From NCBI RefSeq assembly GCF_001613005.1, contig NZ_BDBN01000022.1, positions 62,001 to 126,000 on the forward strand: a DNA stretch of 64,000 nucleotides, read 5' to 3'. Both the position numbers and the translations under genes were made by a program. The notes under the pieces are model-generated. The model was given only the letters and a program-made list of their open reading frames with translations. It made no database searches and had not been told where the DNA came from. This document shows positions 33,925-41,823 of the stretch, piece after piece; position 1 is the stretch's first letter, and each line of letters opens with the position of its first letter. The DNA is from Nocardia nova NBRC 15556 (GTDB lineage: Bacteria; Actinomycetota; Actinomycetes; Mycobacteriales; Mycobacteriaceae).

Positions 33925-36900
33925 ATGATCCGGGTGCGAATCGGGATGCTTGGAACGCTCGACATCCGGGCAGATGACGGTGCAGTGATCGAGGTACCGG
34001 GCGCCCGGTTGCGGGCGCTGTTGATCGCCCTCGCACTCGAACCCGGCCGCGCGGTCCCCAAAGCGACGCTGGTCGACTGGATCTGGGGTGAGCAACCGCC
34101 CGCCGACGCGGCAAATGCGTTGCAGGCGTTGGTTTCCCGGCTGCGCCGGGTGCTGCCGGACGGTTCGCTCGACGGGCAGGCGGGCGGCTACCGGCTGGCG
34201 GTGGATCCGAACGCGGTCGACGCGTTGCGGTTCGAACGGCTCCTCGATCAGGCGCGTGGCGGCGACGTCGTCCGGCAGACGCACCTGCTGCGCGAGGCCC
34301 TCGTGCTGTGGCGCGGGGCGCCGATGCAGGACATCGATATGCGCGACAGTGCGGCGGTCGAGGCGGTGGTCACCCGCTTCGAGGGGCTGCAGCTGGCAGC
34401 GCTGGAAGACCTGTACGAAGCGGAGATTCGCCTCGGGCGCGGACCGGAACTGGTCGCCGAACTCACGGAGTTGGTGGCCCGGCATCCGGTCCGGGAACGA
34501 CTGGTCGCCGCGTTGATGCGGGCCCTGGCCGCGGCGGGCCGCGGCGCCGAGGCCCTGCTCGTCTACCAGCGGGCCCGCGAAGCACTCGCCGACACCCTGG
34601 GTGTGGATCCCGCACCGGAACTGTCCGATCTACACGTGGCCCTGCTGCGCGGCGAAGCGGGACCGCGAGACAGCGAACGCAAGACCAACCTGCGGGCCGA
34701 ATTGACCAGCTACGTCGGCACATACACCGACATCGCCGCCGTGCGCGAACTCATCGCGAACCACCGGCTCACCACCTTGACCGGTCCGGGCGGCTCGGGG
34801 AAGACCAGGCTGGCGCTGGAAACCGCACGCACCCTGCTCGACGATCTGCCGGACGGGGCCTGGCTGGTGGAATTGGCGTCCGTCGGCGCCGGCGGTGACG
34901 TGGCGCAGTCGGCGCTGGCCGCATTCGGGCTGCGCGACGCACTGCTCGGCGGCGCACCGGATGCGGAACCGGTCGACCGGCTCGTCGCGGCGATCCGCGA
35001 CCGCGAGACGCTGCTGATCCTGGACAATTGTGAGCACGTGATCGACGCCGCGGCGGCCTTCGCCCACCGGGTGCTCGGAGAATGCCGGGGCCTGCGGATT
35101 CTCGCCACGAGCCGTGAACCGCTCGGCATCACGGGCGAGGCGCTGTGGCAGGTGGCGCCGCTGGCGCTGCCGGACGAGGACGCCGGACCGGCCGAGATCG
35201 AATCCTCCCCCGCCGTGCAGTTGCTGCGCGACCGGGCCGGCGCGGTCCGGACCGATCTGGATATGACGAATCCCGCCACCCTGTCGACCATCGCGCGCGT
35301 CTGCCGTGCCCTCGACGGCATACCGCTGGCCATCGAGCTCGCCGCGGCCCGGCTGCGCACCATGTCCCTGGACCAGCTCGCCGACCGCCTCGACGATCGG
35401 TTCCGCCTGCTCACCGGCGGCAGCCGCACCGCCATCCCGCAGCACCGTACGTTGCGCGCGGTGGTCGATTGGAGCTGGGAACTGCTCACCGACGCGGAGC
35501 GGACGGTGCTGCGCAGGCTGGCGGTCTTCGCGGGCGGTGCGAGTCTCGAAGCGGCCGAGCAGATCTGCGCCATCTCAGACGCACCGGGGGAAGTCGAGCA
35601 GTGGGAGGTGCTCGACTTGCTGACGGCACTGACCGAGAAGTCGCTGCTGCTCAACACGGCCGACAGCGAACCCCGCTACCGGATGCTCGAAACGATCAGA
35701 CAGTACGCATACGACCGCCTGGTCGCGGCCGGCGAATCGGAACGCGTTCGCCGGCACCATCTTTCGTACTTCACGACCCTCGCCGACACCGCGGAGCCGC
35801 ATCTGCGCCGCGCCGAGCAGCTGGAGTGGCTCGCCAGGCTCGAGGCCGAACACGACAATATCGCGGCCGCCCTGCGCGGCGCGCTCGCCGACGACGACAC
35901 GGCGGGCGCGCTGCGGCTCGCGGCGGCCGCCGGCTGGTACTGGTGGCTCGGCGGGCACAAAGCCGAGGGGATGGAACTGATCACCGCCGCGGCACGAATC
36001 GGCGGGCACGAAGGCGGCAGCGAAGCATCACCACGCAGTGCCCTCGAGAGTGCCACCGATACAACCGCGCGAATCGGCGGGCACGAAGGCGGCAGCGAAG
36101 ATTCACCACGCAGTGCCGGCGCCGCGGCGGAGACCGGCGACGACGAATTCCGGGCCAGGGTCTACGGCCTGATCGTGCATTTCATGAGTTCCGGCCCGAA
36201 CGACGAGCACCAGGTCGCCGAATGGGTCCACAAGGCCTACCACCTCGGCCGGAACAGCGAATCCGACTATCCGCTTCTGGCATTCATCGGCGCCCTGCAA
36301 CGCATGTTGCGCGGCGGAGACGAGTTCCTGACCGCCTTCGAACCGTTGCTCACCCACGACGATCCGTGGGTGCGTGCGCTGTCCCGGTTACAGGTGGGTA
36401 AGGCGCGGATCGCCCTCGGCTTCCCCGGCCGGGAGGCGGACGAGCATCTCGAGACGGCACTGGCCGAATTCCGCGCGCTCGGCGAGCGCTGGGGAATGTC
36501 GTTCGCCCTGACCGAGCTGGCGAACAGGATCGCCATGCGCGGCGAATTCGCCACCGCCTGCGCACATCTCGACGAGGCCATCGCGGTCGTCACCGAGGTC
36601 GGCGCCATCGAGGACGTCTTCCTGATCCGCGCGCGCCAGGCTCAATTGTATTGGCTGTTGGGCGATGCGGAGGCGAGCGCCGACGCCATGACCGAGGCGC
36701 AGCGGTACGCGGACCGGTCCGCCTGGCCGAACGCTCTGGCCGAATTCGCCTTCACCAAGGCAGAACTGGCCCGCTGGCAAGGCGATACGGAACAAGCCCG
36801 CCGGCAGATCGAGATCGCGACATCCATGCAGGGCGGCGACACCGACCGGAACTACGTCGACGCCTTGACGAACCATCAACTTGGTTGTCTCGCAACAGAT

Positions 36901-37212
36901 TTGGATGTCGCACGCCCACTGCACGCCGCCGCGCTGCGAGCCGCGACCGGCGCCGGCTACGCACCGCTCACCGCCTTGATGCTGGTGGGAATCGCGGATC
37001 TGGCGTCGCGGGCCGGACAGGACGAACAGGCGGTCCGGTTGCTGGCGGCCAGTGCCGCGGTTCGCGGACTGGTCGACCGATCCCAGCCGGATGTGGAGCG
37101 GATCGAGCAGACAGCACGACGTCGCCTCGATGACCAGCGGTTCACCGAGGCGACGACGGAAGGGACACAAGCGAATTGGGAGGAATTGGCGGCGGCTACG
37201 CTCGCTTGTTGA
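33925..37212 (+). CDS. SARP/AfsR-type regulator: HTH-BTAD-NTPase-TPR
   Basis: 1095 aa. Residues ~3-95 are an OmpR-like winged helix (IRVRIGMLGTLDIRADDGAV, LRALLIALALEPGRAVP, LVDWIWGEQPP). About 100-245 form the BTAD (LYEAEIRLGRGPELVAELTE, ALLVYQRAREAL). An STAND-type NTPase follows with Walker A GPGGSGKT at 287-294, LLILDNCEHVID and LATSREPLGI. The last ~450 residues are TPR-like helices. Residues 691-707 and 716-732 are a near-identical duplication (ARIGGHEGGSE...SPRSA), which looks like a recent insertion in a linker. ATG at 33925 begins the HTH domain. It overlaps the DrrB-type gene by 17 bp at the 3' end. It probably activates the two flanking units with SARP boxes. Confidence 0.92.
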   Translation: MIRVRIGMLGTLDIRADDGAVIEVPGARLRALLIALALEPGRAVPKATLVDWIWGEQPPADAANALQALVSRLRRVLPDGSLDGQAGGYRLAVDPNAVDALRFERLLDQARGGDVVRQTHLLREALVLWRGAPMQDIDMRDSAAVEAVVTRFEGLQLAALEDLYEAEIRLGRGPELVAELTELVARHPVRERLVAALMRALAAAGRGAEALLVYQRAREALADTLGVDPAPELSDLHVALLRGEAGPRDSERKTNLRAELTSYVGTYTDIAAVRELIANHRLTTLTGPGGSGKTRLALETARTLLDDLPDGAWLVELASVGAGGDVAQSALAAFGLRDALLGGAPDAEPVDRLVAAIRDRETLLILDNCEHVIDAAAAFAHRVLGECRGLRILATSREPLGITGEALWQVAPLALPDEDAGPAEIESSPAVQLLRDRAGAVRTDLDMTNPATLSTIARVCRALDGIPLAIELAAARLRTMSLDQLADRLDDRFRLLTGGSRTAIPQHRTLRAVVDWSWELLTDAERTVLRRLAVFAGGASLEAAEQICAISDAPGEVEQWEVLDLLTALTEKSLLLNTADSEPRYRMLETIRQYAYDRLVAAGESERVRRHHLSYFTTLADTAEPHLRRAEQLEWLARLEAEHDNIAAALRGALADDDTAGALRLAAAAGWYWWLGGHKAEGMELITAAARIGGHEGGSEASPRSALESATDTTARIGGHEGGSEDSPRSAGAAAETGDDEFRARVYGLIVHFMSSGPNDEHQVAEWVHKAYHLGRNSESDYPLLAFIGALQRMLRGGDEFLTAFEPLLTHDDPWVRALSRLQVGKARIALGFPGREADEHLETALAEFRALGERWGMSFALTELANRIAMRGEFATACAHLDEAIAVVTEVGAIEDVFLIRARQAQLYWLLGDAEASADAMTEAQRYADRSAWPNALAEFAFTKAELARWQGDTEQARRQIEIATSMQGGDTDRNYVDALTNHQLGCLATDLDVARPLHAAALRAATGAGYAPLTALMLVGIADLASRAGQDEQAVRLLAASAAVRGLVDRSQPDVERIEQTARRRLDDQRFTEATTEGTQANWEELAAATLAC
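35995..36117 (+). repeat. 48-bp direct repeat, 75-bp period, inside the SARP regulator gene
   Basis: Copies at 35995-36042 and 36070-36117 differ only at two adjacent bases (GCATCA versus GATTCA). Each encodes RIGGHEGGSE-x-SPRSA. The period is a multiple of three, so the frame is kept. It falls between the NTPase and TPR parts. Confidence 0.75.
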
Positions 37213-37963
37213 ACGTGGCACGCGACCAGAAGAATCCGACCACGGCGAATCCGGCGCACCAGGCGAGCGCGGCGGCGGTGTAGCCGCCGGACGGGTGTCC
37301 TTCGAGAAATCCGCGCAGTGATTCGATGATCGGCGTGAACGGCTGGTACTGCGCGAACTGCCGGATGCCCTGGCCCATCTTGTCGGCCGGCACGATCGCG
37401 CTGCTCACGAAGGGCAGCATGATCAGCGGCACCACGCTCATACCGGCGGATTCCGGCGTCTTCGCGGCCATTCCCAGCGCGACGGTGAGCCACGACGCCG
37501 CGAACGAGGTCGCGACCATGATGCCGATGGCGGCCAGCCAGTCCGTCGCACTCGCCGGCGCGCGGAAGCCCAGCGCGAAGGCCACACCGATGACGGCCGC
37601 GATGGCCACCAGGTTGGTCAGCATGGTCGCCGCCACGTGACCGATCAGGATCGCGCTGCGGGAGACGTCCATGACCTTGAACCGGTTGATGATGCCCTTC
37701 GCCATGTCGGAGCTCACCGACACCGCGGTGCCGGACAGTCCGTAGCTGATGGCCAGCAGGATCAAACCCGGTGTGGCGTAATCGATGTAGTGGCCGCCGA
37801 CATCGAAGGCATTGCCGAAGACGTAGACGAAGATCAGCATCATCACGACCGGCATCAGTGCCGCGTTGAAGATGGTGACGGGAGTGCGGGCGATGTGGGT
37901 GAAGTTGCGGCCCAACATCATCGACGCATCGGACAGGGGTGCGGGCAGGGTGATCGTACTCAT
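37196..37963 (-). CDS. ABC-2 type exporter permease (DrrB-like)
   Basis: 255 aa with six hydrophobic spans; LGRNFTHIARTPVTIFNAALMPVVMMLIF and DMAKGIINRFKVMDVSRSAILIGH are typical of daunorubicin-resistance DrrB-type permeases. The ATG at 37963 overlaps the ATPase stop as ATGA. The longer open frame to 38380 lies inside the ATPase gene. Paired with the upstream ATPase it should export a lipid or small hydrophobic product. Its 3' end overlaps the regulator gene by 17 bp on the opposite strand. Confidence 0.9.
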   Translation of the reverse strand: MSTITLPAPLSDASMMLGRNFTHIARTPVTIFNAALMPVVMMLIFVYVFGNAFDVGGHYIDYATPGLILLAISYGLSGTAVSVSSDMAKGIINRFKVMDVSRSAILIGHVAATMLTNLVAIAAVIGVAFALGFRAPASATDWLAAIGIMVATSFAASWLTVALGMAAKTPESAGMSVVPLIMLPFVSSAIVPADKMGQGIRQFAQYQPFTPIIESLRGFLEGHPSGGYTAAALAWCAGFAVVGFFWSRATFNKRA

Positions 37964-38904
37964 CGCGGGGAAACCTCCGTGGTCGCGTGACCGGTCAGGG
38001 AAAGGAAAACGTCGTCGAGATCGGGGGTGTGGACGGTGACCTCCTCGGCCTCGACCGAGGATTCGGCGAGCCGATCCAGCAGGTGGCGCAGCGATTTCGT
38101 GCCGCCGTTGCCGGGCACGCGCAGGGTCAGTGCGCTGTCGTCGCGGGTGGCGCCGGGCAGGCTGTGCGCCGCCGCGTCCAGTTCCTCGGGTTGTGCGAAC
38201 CGGAGCTGGATGTGGCTGCCGGGCACCAGGCGCTTGAGGTCGTCGGGGGTGCCTTCGGCGACGAGGCGGCCCTGGTCGAGTACCGCGATCCGGTCGGCCA
38301 GCTGATCGGCTTCCTCGAGATACTGGGTGGTGAGGAAGATCGTCACACCCTCGGATGTCAACTCCCGCACGATGTCCCACATGGTGCGCCGGCTGCGCGG
38401 ATCCAGGCCGGTCGTCGGCTCGTCGAGGAACACGATCTGCGGTTTGGTGACCAACGTCATCGCCAGATCCAGCTTCCGGCGCATACCGCCGGAGTAGGTC
38501 GCCGCCCGCTTACCCGCGGACTCCACCAGATCGAACCGCTCCAGCAGTTCGGCCACCACCCGCTTGCCGGCATCCCCGCGCAGACGATGCAGCCCCGCCA
38601 TCAGCCGCAGGTTCTCCTCTCCCGTCAGCAGATCGTCGACCGCCGCGAACTGCCCGGTCACCCCGATCGCCGCCCGCACGGCCTTGCCCTCGGTGGCCAG
38701 GTCGTGTCCCGCGATCCGAGCCGTTCCCCCGTCGGCCTTCGCCAACGTGGTCAACACGTTCACGGTCGTCGTCTTCCCGGCCCCGTTGGGGCCGAGCAGC
38801 GAGAAGATCGTCCCGGCCTCGATGGTCAGGTCGATCCCGTCGAGGATCGTCTTGTCCCCGTACGCCTTCCGCAACCCGGAGGCGGCAATTGCTGTGCTGT
38901 TCAT
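37960..38904 (-). CDS. ABC exporter ATP-binding protein (DrrA-like)
   Basis: 314 aa. Walker A GPNGAGKT at 38-45, signature YSGGMRRKLDLA near 137-148, Walker B IVFLDEPTTGLD near 158-169, then the H-loop LTTQYLEEAD. The last ~90 residues (SHIQLRFAQPEELDAAAH..., DLDDVFLSLTGH) form the regulatory C-domain of DrrA-type proteins. It is the first gene of a two-gene export operon and sits directly behind SARP-type copy B. Confidence 0.93.
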   Translation of the reverse strand: MNSTAIAASGLRKAYGDKTILDGIDLTIEAGTIFSLLGPNGAGKTTTVNVLTTLAKADGGTARIAGHDLATEGKAVRAAIGVTGQFAAVDDLLTGEENLRLMAGLHRLRGDAGKRVVAELLERFDLVESAGKRAATYSGGMRRKLDLAMTLVTKPQIVFLDEPTTGLDPRSRRTMWDIVRELTSEGVTIFLTTQYLEEADQLADRIAVLDQGRLVAEGTPDDLKRLVPGSHIQLRFAQPEELDAAAHSLPGATRDDSALTLRVPGNGGTKSLRHLLDRLAESSVEAEEVTVHTPDLDDVFLSLTGHATTEVSPR

Positions 38905-38987
38905 GGGGACAACTGTGCGGTGGCCGGCTGATACGCCCCTGACGTCGGCCTGACACGATCGCTGATATGGAGTTTGCGCTGGTCACC
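38891..38987 (-). promoter_or_regulatory. SARP-type promoter, copy B (drrAB side)
   Basis: Four direct heptamers on the plus strand, GCTGATA 38927, CCTGACG 38938, CCTGACA 38949 and GCTGATA 38961, with the same 11, 11, 12 spacing as copy A. The segment runs from the first codons of drrA up to the end of the neighbouring dehydrogenase. CACAGTTGTC, nine bases after the last box on the coding strand, could contain the -10. Confidence 0.7.
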
Positions 38988-38990
38988 GCA

Positions 38991-40004
38991 TTACATCGTG
39001 AGGACCATGCGGTAGCGGGCGCGGCCCTGCTCCATATCGGCGTAGGCCTGCGCCGCCTGCTCGAGCGGTAGTTCCTGAATGCGCGCGCGGACACCCGATC
39101 GCACCGCGAACTCCATCGTTTCCTCGACATCGCGCGCGGTGCCGGACGGATGGCCGATGACGCGCAGGCCGGGGACGATCAGCTGCATCGGGCTGATGGG
39201 CAGCGGATCGGCCGTGACGCCGATGGTGATCAGTTCACCGCGCGGCTGCAGCCCGCCGACCGTATCGGCCATGGCGGCGGAATTGCCCGCCGTCGCGAGG
39301 ACGACCGCCGCGCCCCCGAGTTCCCGCAATGCCTCGCCGACCTCGACCGCGGTCGAGTCGATGTAGTGGTGGGCGCCCAGCGCGCGGGCGTCCTCGGCCT
39401 TGCCCGCACCGCGCGCTATCGCGATCGTTTCGAAGCCCATCGCACGCGCGAATTGAACGCCCAGGTGTCCGAGTCCGCCGATGCCGAGGATCGCGACGCG
39501 GTCGCCGGGCCGTGCCCTGCTCTCACGCAGGGCGTGGAAGGTGGTGACGCCGGCACACCCCATCGGCGCTGCCTCGCTGAACGACAACTCGTCGGGGATG
39601 CGGGCCGGCGCGTTGGCCGGGACCGTCACCGACTCGGCATATCCGCCGGGGTAGTGCCAACTGGGAACCCGCAGATTCACGCAATGAATGAAATCTCCCT
39701 GCCGGCAGGGAATGCACTCGCCGCAGTGCCCGCCGAACCAGCCCACCGCGACGCGGTCGCCGAGCGCGTAGTTGTCCACACCGTCGCCGAGTTCGGCGAT
39801 GGTGCCCGCGATCTCGTGTCCCAGGGTGAGCGGCCAGGACATGCCGGGAAATCCGCCACCGGCGAACGCCCGATCCGTGCCGCAGACACCACACGCCGAG
39901 ACCCGGATCCGCACATGGTCGCGGGGCGGCGCGGTGGTGTCGACCTCCACCACTTTCAACGCGTCACCGGCGGATCGGATGTGCACAGCCTGATGAGTGG
40001 ACAT
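38991..40004 (-). CDS. Zinc-dependent alcohol dehydrogenase (MDR family)
   Basis: 337 aa. Catalytic zinc ligands are C41 in GVCGTD, with H63/E64 in LGHEIAG. The structural zinc ligands C94, C97, C100 and C108 in HCGECIPCRQGDFIHC are complete. The NAD-binding motif is AILGIGGLGHLGVQFARAMG. AACGVCGTDRAFAGG and GHPSGTARDVEETMEFA suit the AdhT/propanol-preferring group. Substrate unknown. It ends four bases after SARP-type copy B; its own start region shows no boxes. Confidence 0.92.
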   Translation of the reverse strand: MSTHQAVHIRSAGDALKVVEVDTTAPPRDHVRIRVSACGVCGTDRAFAGGGFPGMSWPLTLGHEIAGTIAELGDGVDNYALGDRVAVGWFGGHCGECIPCRQGDFIHCVNLRVPSWHYPGGYAESVTVPANAPARIPDELSFSEAAPMGCAGVTTFHALRESRARPGDRVAILGIGGLGHLGVQFARAMGFETIAIARGAGKAEDARALGAHHYIDSTAVEVGEALRELGGAAVVLATAGNSAAMADTVGGLQPRGELITIGVTADPLPISPMQLIVPGLRVIGHPSGTARDVEETMEFAVRSGVRARIQELPLEQAAQAYADMEQGRARYRMVLTM

Positions 40005-40137
40005 CGGGAATCATCCTCACTTTCCTCGAAACGGTGATCAATGACAACGGCGCTCCTCGGCCAGTATCGCTGTTCACAACCGGTGGTTGCTCCACCGTTC
40101 GGGGTGAATCCGACGTCTTCCGGTGGTGTGTCCGCCG

Positions 40138-40329
40138 TCAGCCGATGTCCTCGGCCGAGCCGACGACGGTGCCCTCCGGACCGCGGACGAAGCGGTGTTC
40201 GTACTGCTCCCCGACGCCCGGCCTCGCGTAGAAATTATCGGTCGGAAAAGAGCGAACTCTCTGGGTTTCACCCTCGATTCGTTGGGTATGCCAAGCTGCC
40301 TGCAGTGGAAGATCCAAACCTTCGGACAT
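40138..40329 (-). CDS. Small hypothetical protein, 63 aa
   Basis: Starts MSEGLDLPLQAAWHTQRIEG with GGAGG seven bases before the ATG, which makes translation likely. It has a mixed charged sequence, several aromatics and no membrane segment. No family is recognised. An AATTCG/CGAATT dyad lies 14 bp upstream of the start and may regulate it. Confidence 0.55.
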   Translation of the reverse strand: MSEGLDLPLQAAWHTQRIEGETQRVRSFPTDNFYARPGVGEQYEHRFVRGPEGTVVGSAEDIG

Positions 40330-40343
40330 GAGTAGCCTCCGCG

Positions 40344-40361
40344 AATTCGAAAATACGAATT
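40344..40361. promoter_or_regulatory. Operator-like dyad in an AT-rich intergenic region
   Basis: AATTCG (40344-40349) and CGAATT (40356-40361) are exact inverted arms around AAAATA, with palindromic flanks. The whole 40330-40618 stretch is clearly lower in GC than the rest and holds no gene until the small peptide, so it probably contains promoters for both neighbours. Confidence 0.45.
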
Positions 40362-40618
40362 TTATCCAATAAAAACCGCTGCTAGCTGGTCAGATACGTC
40401 ATTTATGCACCGACGTGACAGCGTCGTCATAGCGGCGAACTCGAATATTGGACGCATGACCTAATTACCCGCTCCAGCGATCTGCAACTCATTTGATGTG
40501 ATCCGAATCATTTTCACGAAACGCTGCTAACAGGTCGCGGAACCGGCCCGATAAACGCCATACAACTGAAAATCGTGTCGGAAAGAAATCATGTATCGAC
40601 AACGACAGGAGAAGTCCT

Positions 40619-40714
40619 ATGGACCTGTCCACCGCATTCAACCTCTTTCTCAGCTTGCTCGGCATCAACCTCGGCGCAGGCGGCCAACTCGGCGCCGGCA
40701 CCGGGTCGTCCTGA
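40619..40714 (+). CDS. 31-residue hydrophobic peptide gene
   Basis: AGGAGAAG (40607-40614) is followed after four bases by ATG. The product begins MDLSTAFNLFLSLLGINLGA and ends in a Gly/Ser-rich GAGTGSS. The stop is followed within 20 bp by a perfect terminator hairpin. The combination of strong ribosome binding site, compact ORF and dedicated terminator argues for a real translated unit too short for usual gene callers. The hydrophobic helix of ~17 residues with a flexible tail could be membrane-active, a signalling peptide or a small regulator. No homologue is recognised. Confidence 0.55.
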   Translation: MDLSTAFNLFLSLLGINLGAGGQLGAGTGSS

Positions 40715-40732
40715 GCGTCCTTGATCGAGCGA

Positions 40733-40765
40733 GGCCGGGCAGGGAGCCACTCGCCCTGCCCGGCC
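40733..40765 (+). terminator. Perfect 12-bp terminator hairpin
   Basis: GGCCGGGCAGGG (40733-40744) pairs with CCCTGCCCGGCC (40754-40765) around a nine-base loop, followed by CGTTCTCT. It is 18 bp after the 31-aa peptide stop and 37 bp before the convergent WYL gene stop, so it may serve both. Confidence 0.75.
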
Positions 40766-40802
40766 CGTTCTCTCCGGCTGAACGGTGCGAGTATCGCGGC
40801 CT

Positions 40803-41762
40803 CTATCCACCTGCCGCTCGGGTGAATCGGCTCGCGAGCGCCCTCAGGTGTTCCGCCAGTTCGGGGGGAGATTCGACCTCGAATTCCACATCGAGCATGC
40901 CGACCACCAGGGCCACCAAAGCGTAGGAGTCCGAACCCATTTCGAGTCGGCAGGTGTGCTCGTCGATGGGGGTGACCAGACCTTCGATGCGGCCGGCGAG
41001 CCGCTCGGCCGGGACATGGACGCGCATGACCGACCGGTACGGCCACATCGCGAAGCCCATGGTGCGGCGCAGGTAGGCCACCACATCGCCGTCGGGCGAC
41101 GGCCGGTGCGCGAAGCGCGGGCCGTTGGGCGTCCGCAGCGACATGCGGTCGACGCGGAAGGTACGCCAGTCGGCCCGGTCGCGGTCCCAGCCGACGAGAT
41201 ACCACCGATGGCTCCAATGCGCGATGCGGTGCGGCTCGACGCTGCGCCGGGAGTCGTCGCCGGTGTGGCTGCGATAGTCGAAGCGCAGCGTCTCGGCGGC
41301 GCGGATGGCGGCGGATATGGCGGTGAGCTGACCGGCGTCGACGGCGGGACCGGGGTCGTAGCGAGGCGGCATCGCGACCACCGCGCCACGCAGTGTGTCG
41401 ACGCGGTGGCGCAACCGGGCCGGAAGTACCTGTTCCATCTTGGTGAGCGCGCGCAGCGAGGTCTCCTCGATGCCGGCGACAGTGCCGGTGGTGTTGGTCT
41501 GCAGTCCGATCGTGACGGCGACCGCCTCGTCGTCGTCGAGGAGCAGCGGCGGCAGTGACGCACCCGCGCCGAGTCGGTATCCGCCGACCGGTCCCAGCAC
41601 GCCGTGCACCGGATATCCCAACTCGCGCAGCCGATCCACGTCGCGACGGATGGTGCGGGTGGTGACGTCGAGTCGTTCGGCCAGCTCCGTTCCGGTCCAG
41701 TCTCGATGTGTCTGCAACAGCGACAGCAGCCGCAACAGCCGCGCCGGCGTGGTCTCGGGCAT
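40803..41762 (-). CDS. YafY-type HTH/WYL transcriptional regulator
   Basis: 319 aa from the ATG at 41762 (an ATG at 41780 would add six residues). An HTH_11 domain at residues ~5-60 (LLRLLSLLQTHRDWTGTELA, TTRTIRRDVDRLRELGYPV) is followed by GPVGGYRLG. A WYL domain follows (HRIAHWSHRWYLVGWDRDRADWRTFRVDRM) and then a C-terminal WCX region. WYL regulators sense small ligands or nucleic acids and usually repress a neighbour. It is divergent from the epoxide hydrolase gene and the dyad between them should be its operator. Confidence 0.9.
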   Translation of the reverse strand: MPETTPARLLRLLSLLQTHRDWTGTELAERLDVTTRTIRRDVDRLRELGYPVHGVLGPVGGYRLGAGASLPPLLLDDDEAVAVTIGLQTNTTGTVAGIEETSLRALTKMEQVLPARLRHRVDTLRGAVVAMPPRYDPGPAVDAGQLTAISAAIRAAETLRFDYRSHTGDDSRRSVEPHRIAHWSHRWYLVGWDRDRADWRTFRVDRMSLRTPNGPRFAHRPSPDGDVVAYLRRTMGFAMWPYRSVMRVHVPAERLAGRIEGLVTPIDEHTCRLEMGSDSYALVALVVGMLDVEFEVESPPELAEHLRALASRFTRAAGG

Positions 41763-41783
41763 GAATCGATCATCGCGCATGTG

Positions 41784-41802
41784 TAGGACCGTTTCCGTCC
41801 TA
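41784..41802. promoter_or_regulatory. WYL operator, TAGG-N11-CCTA
   Basis: TAGGAC (41784-41789) and GTCCTA (41797-41802) are exact inverted arms seven bases apart between the divergent WYL and epoxide hydrolase genes. The outer TAGG and CCTA match in spacing (N11) the dyad beside the second WYL gene at 58265-58283. Confidence 0.55.
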
Positions 41803-41823
41803 TACGGGACGGATGCTCTTCTC

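Noticed and set aside
36001-36120. Direct repeats taken as a mobile element
   Set aside because: Only two copies, in frame, without ends or a transposase; noted as a duplication instead.
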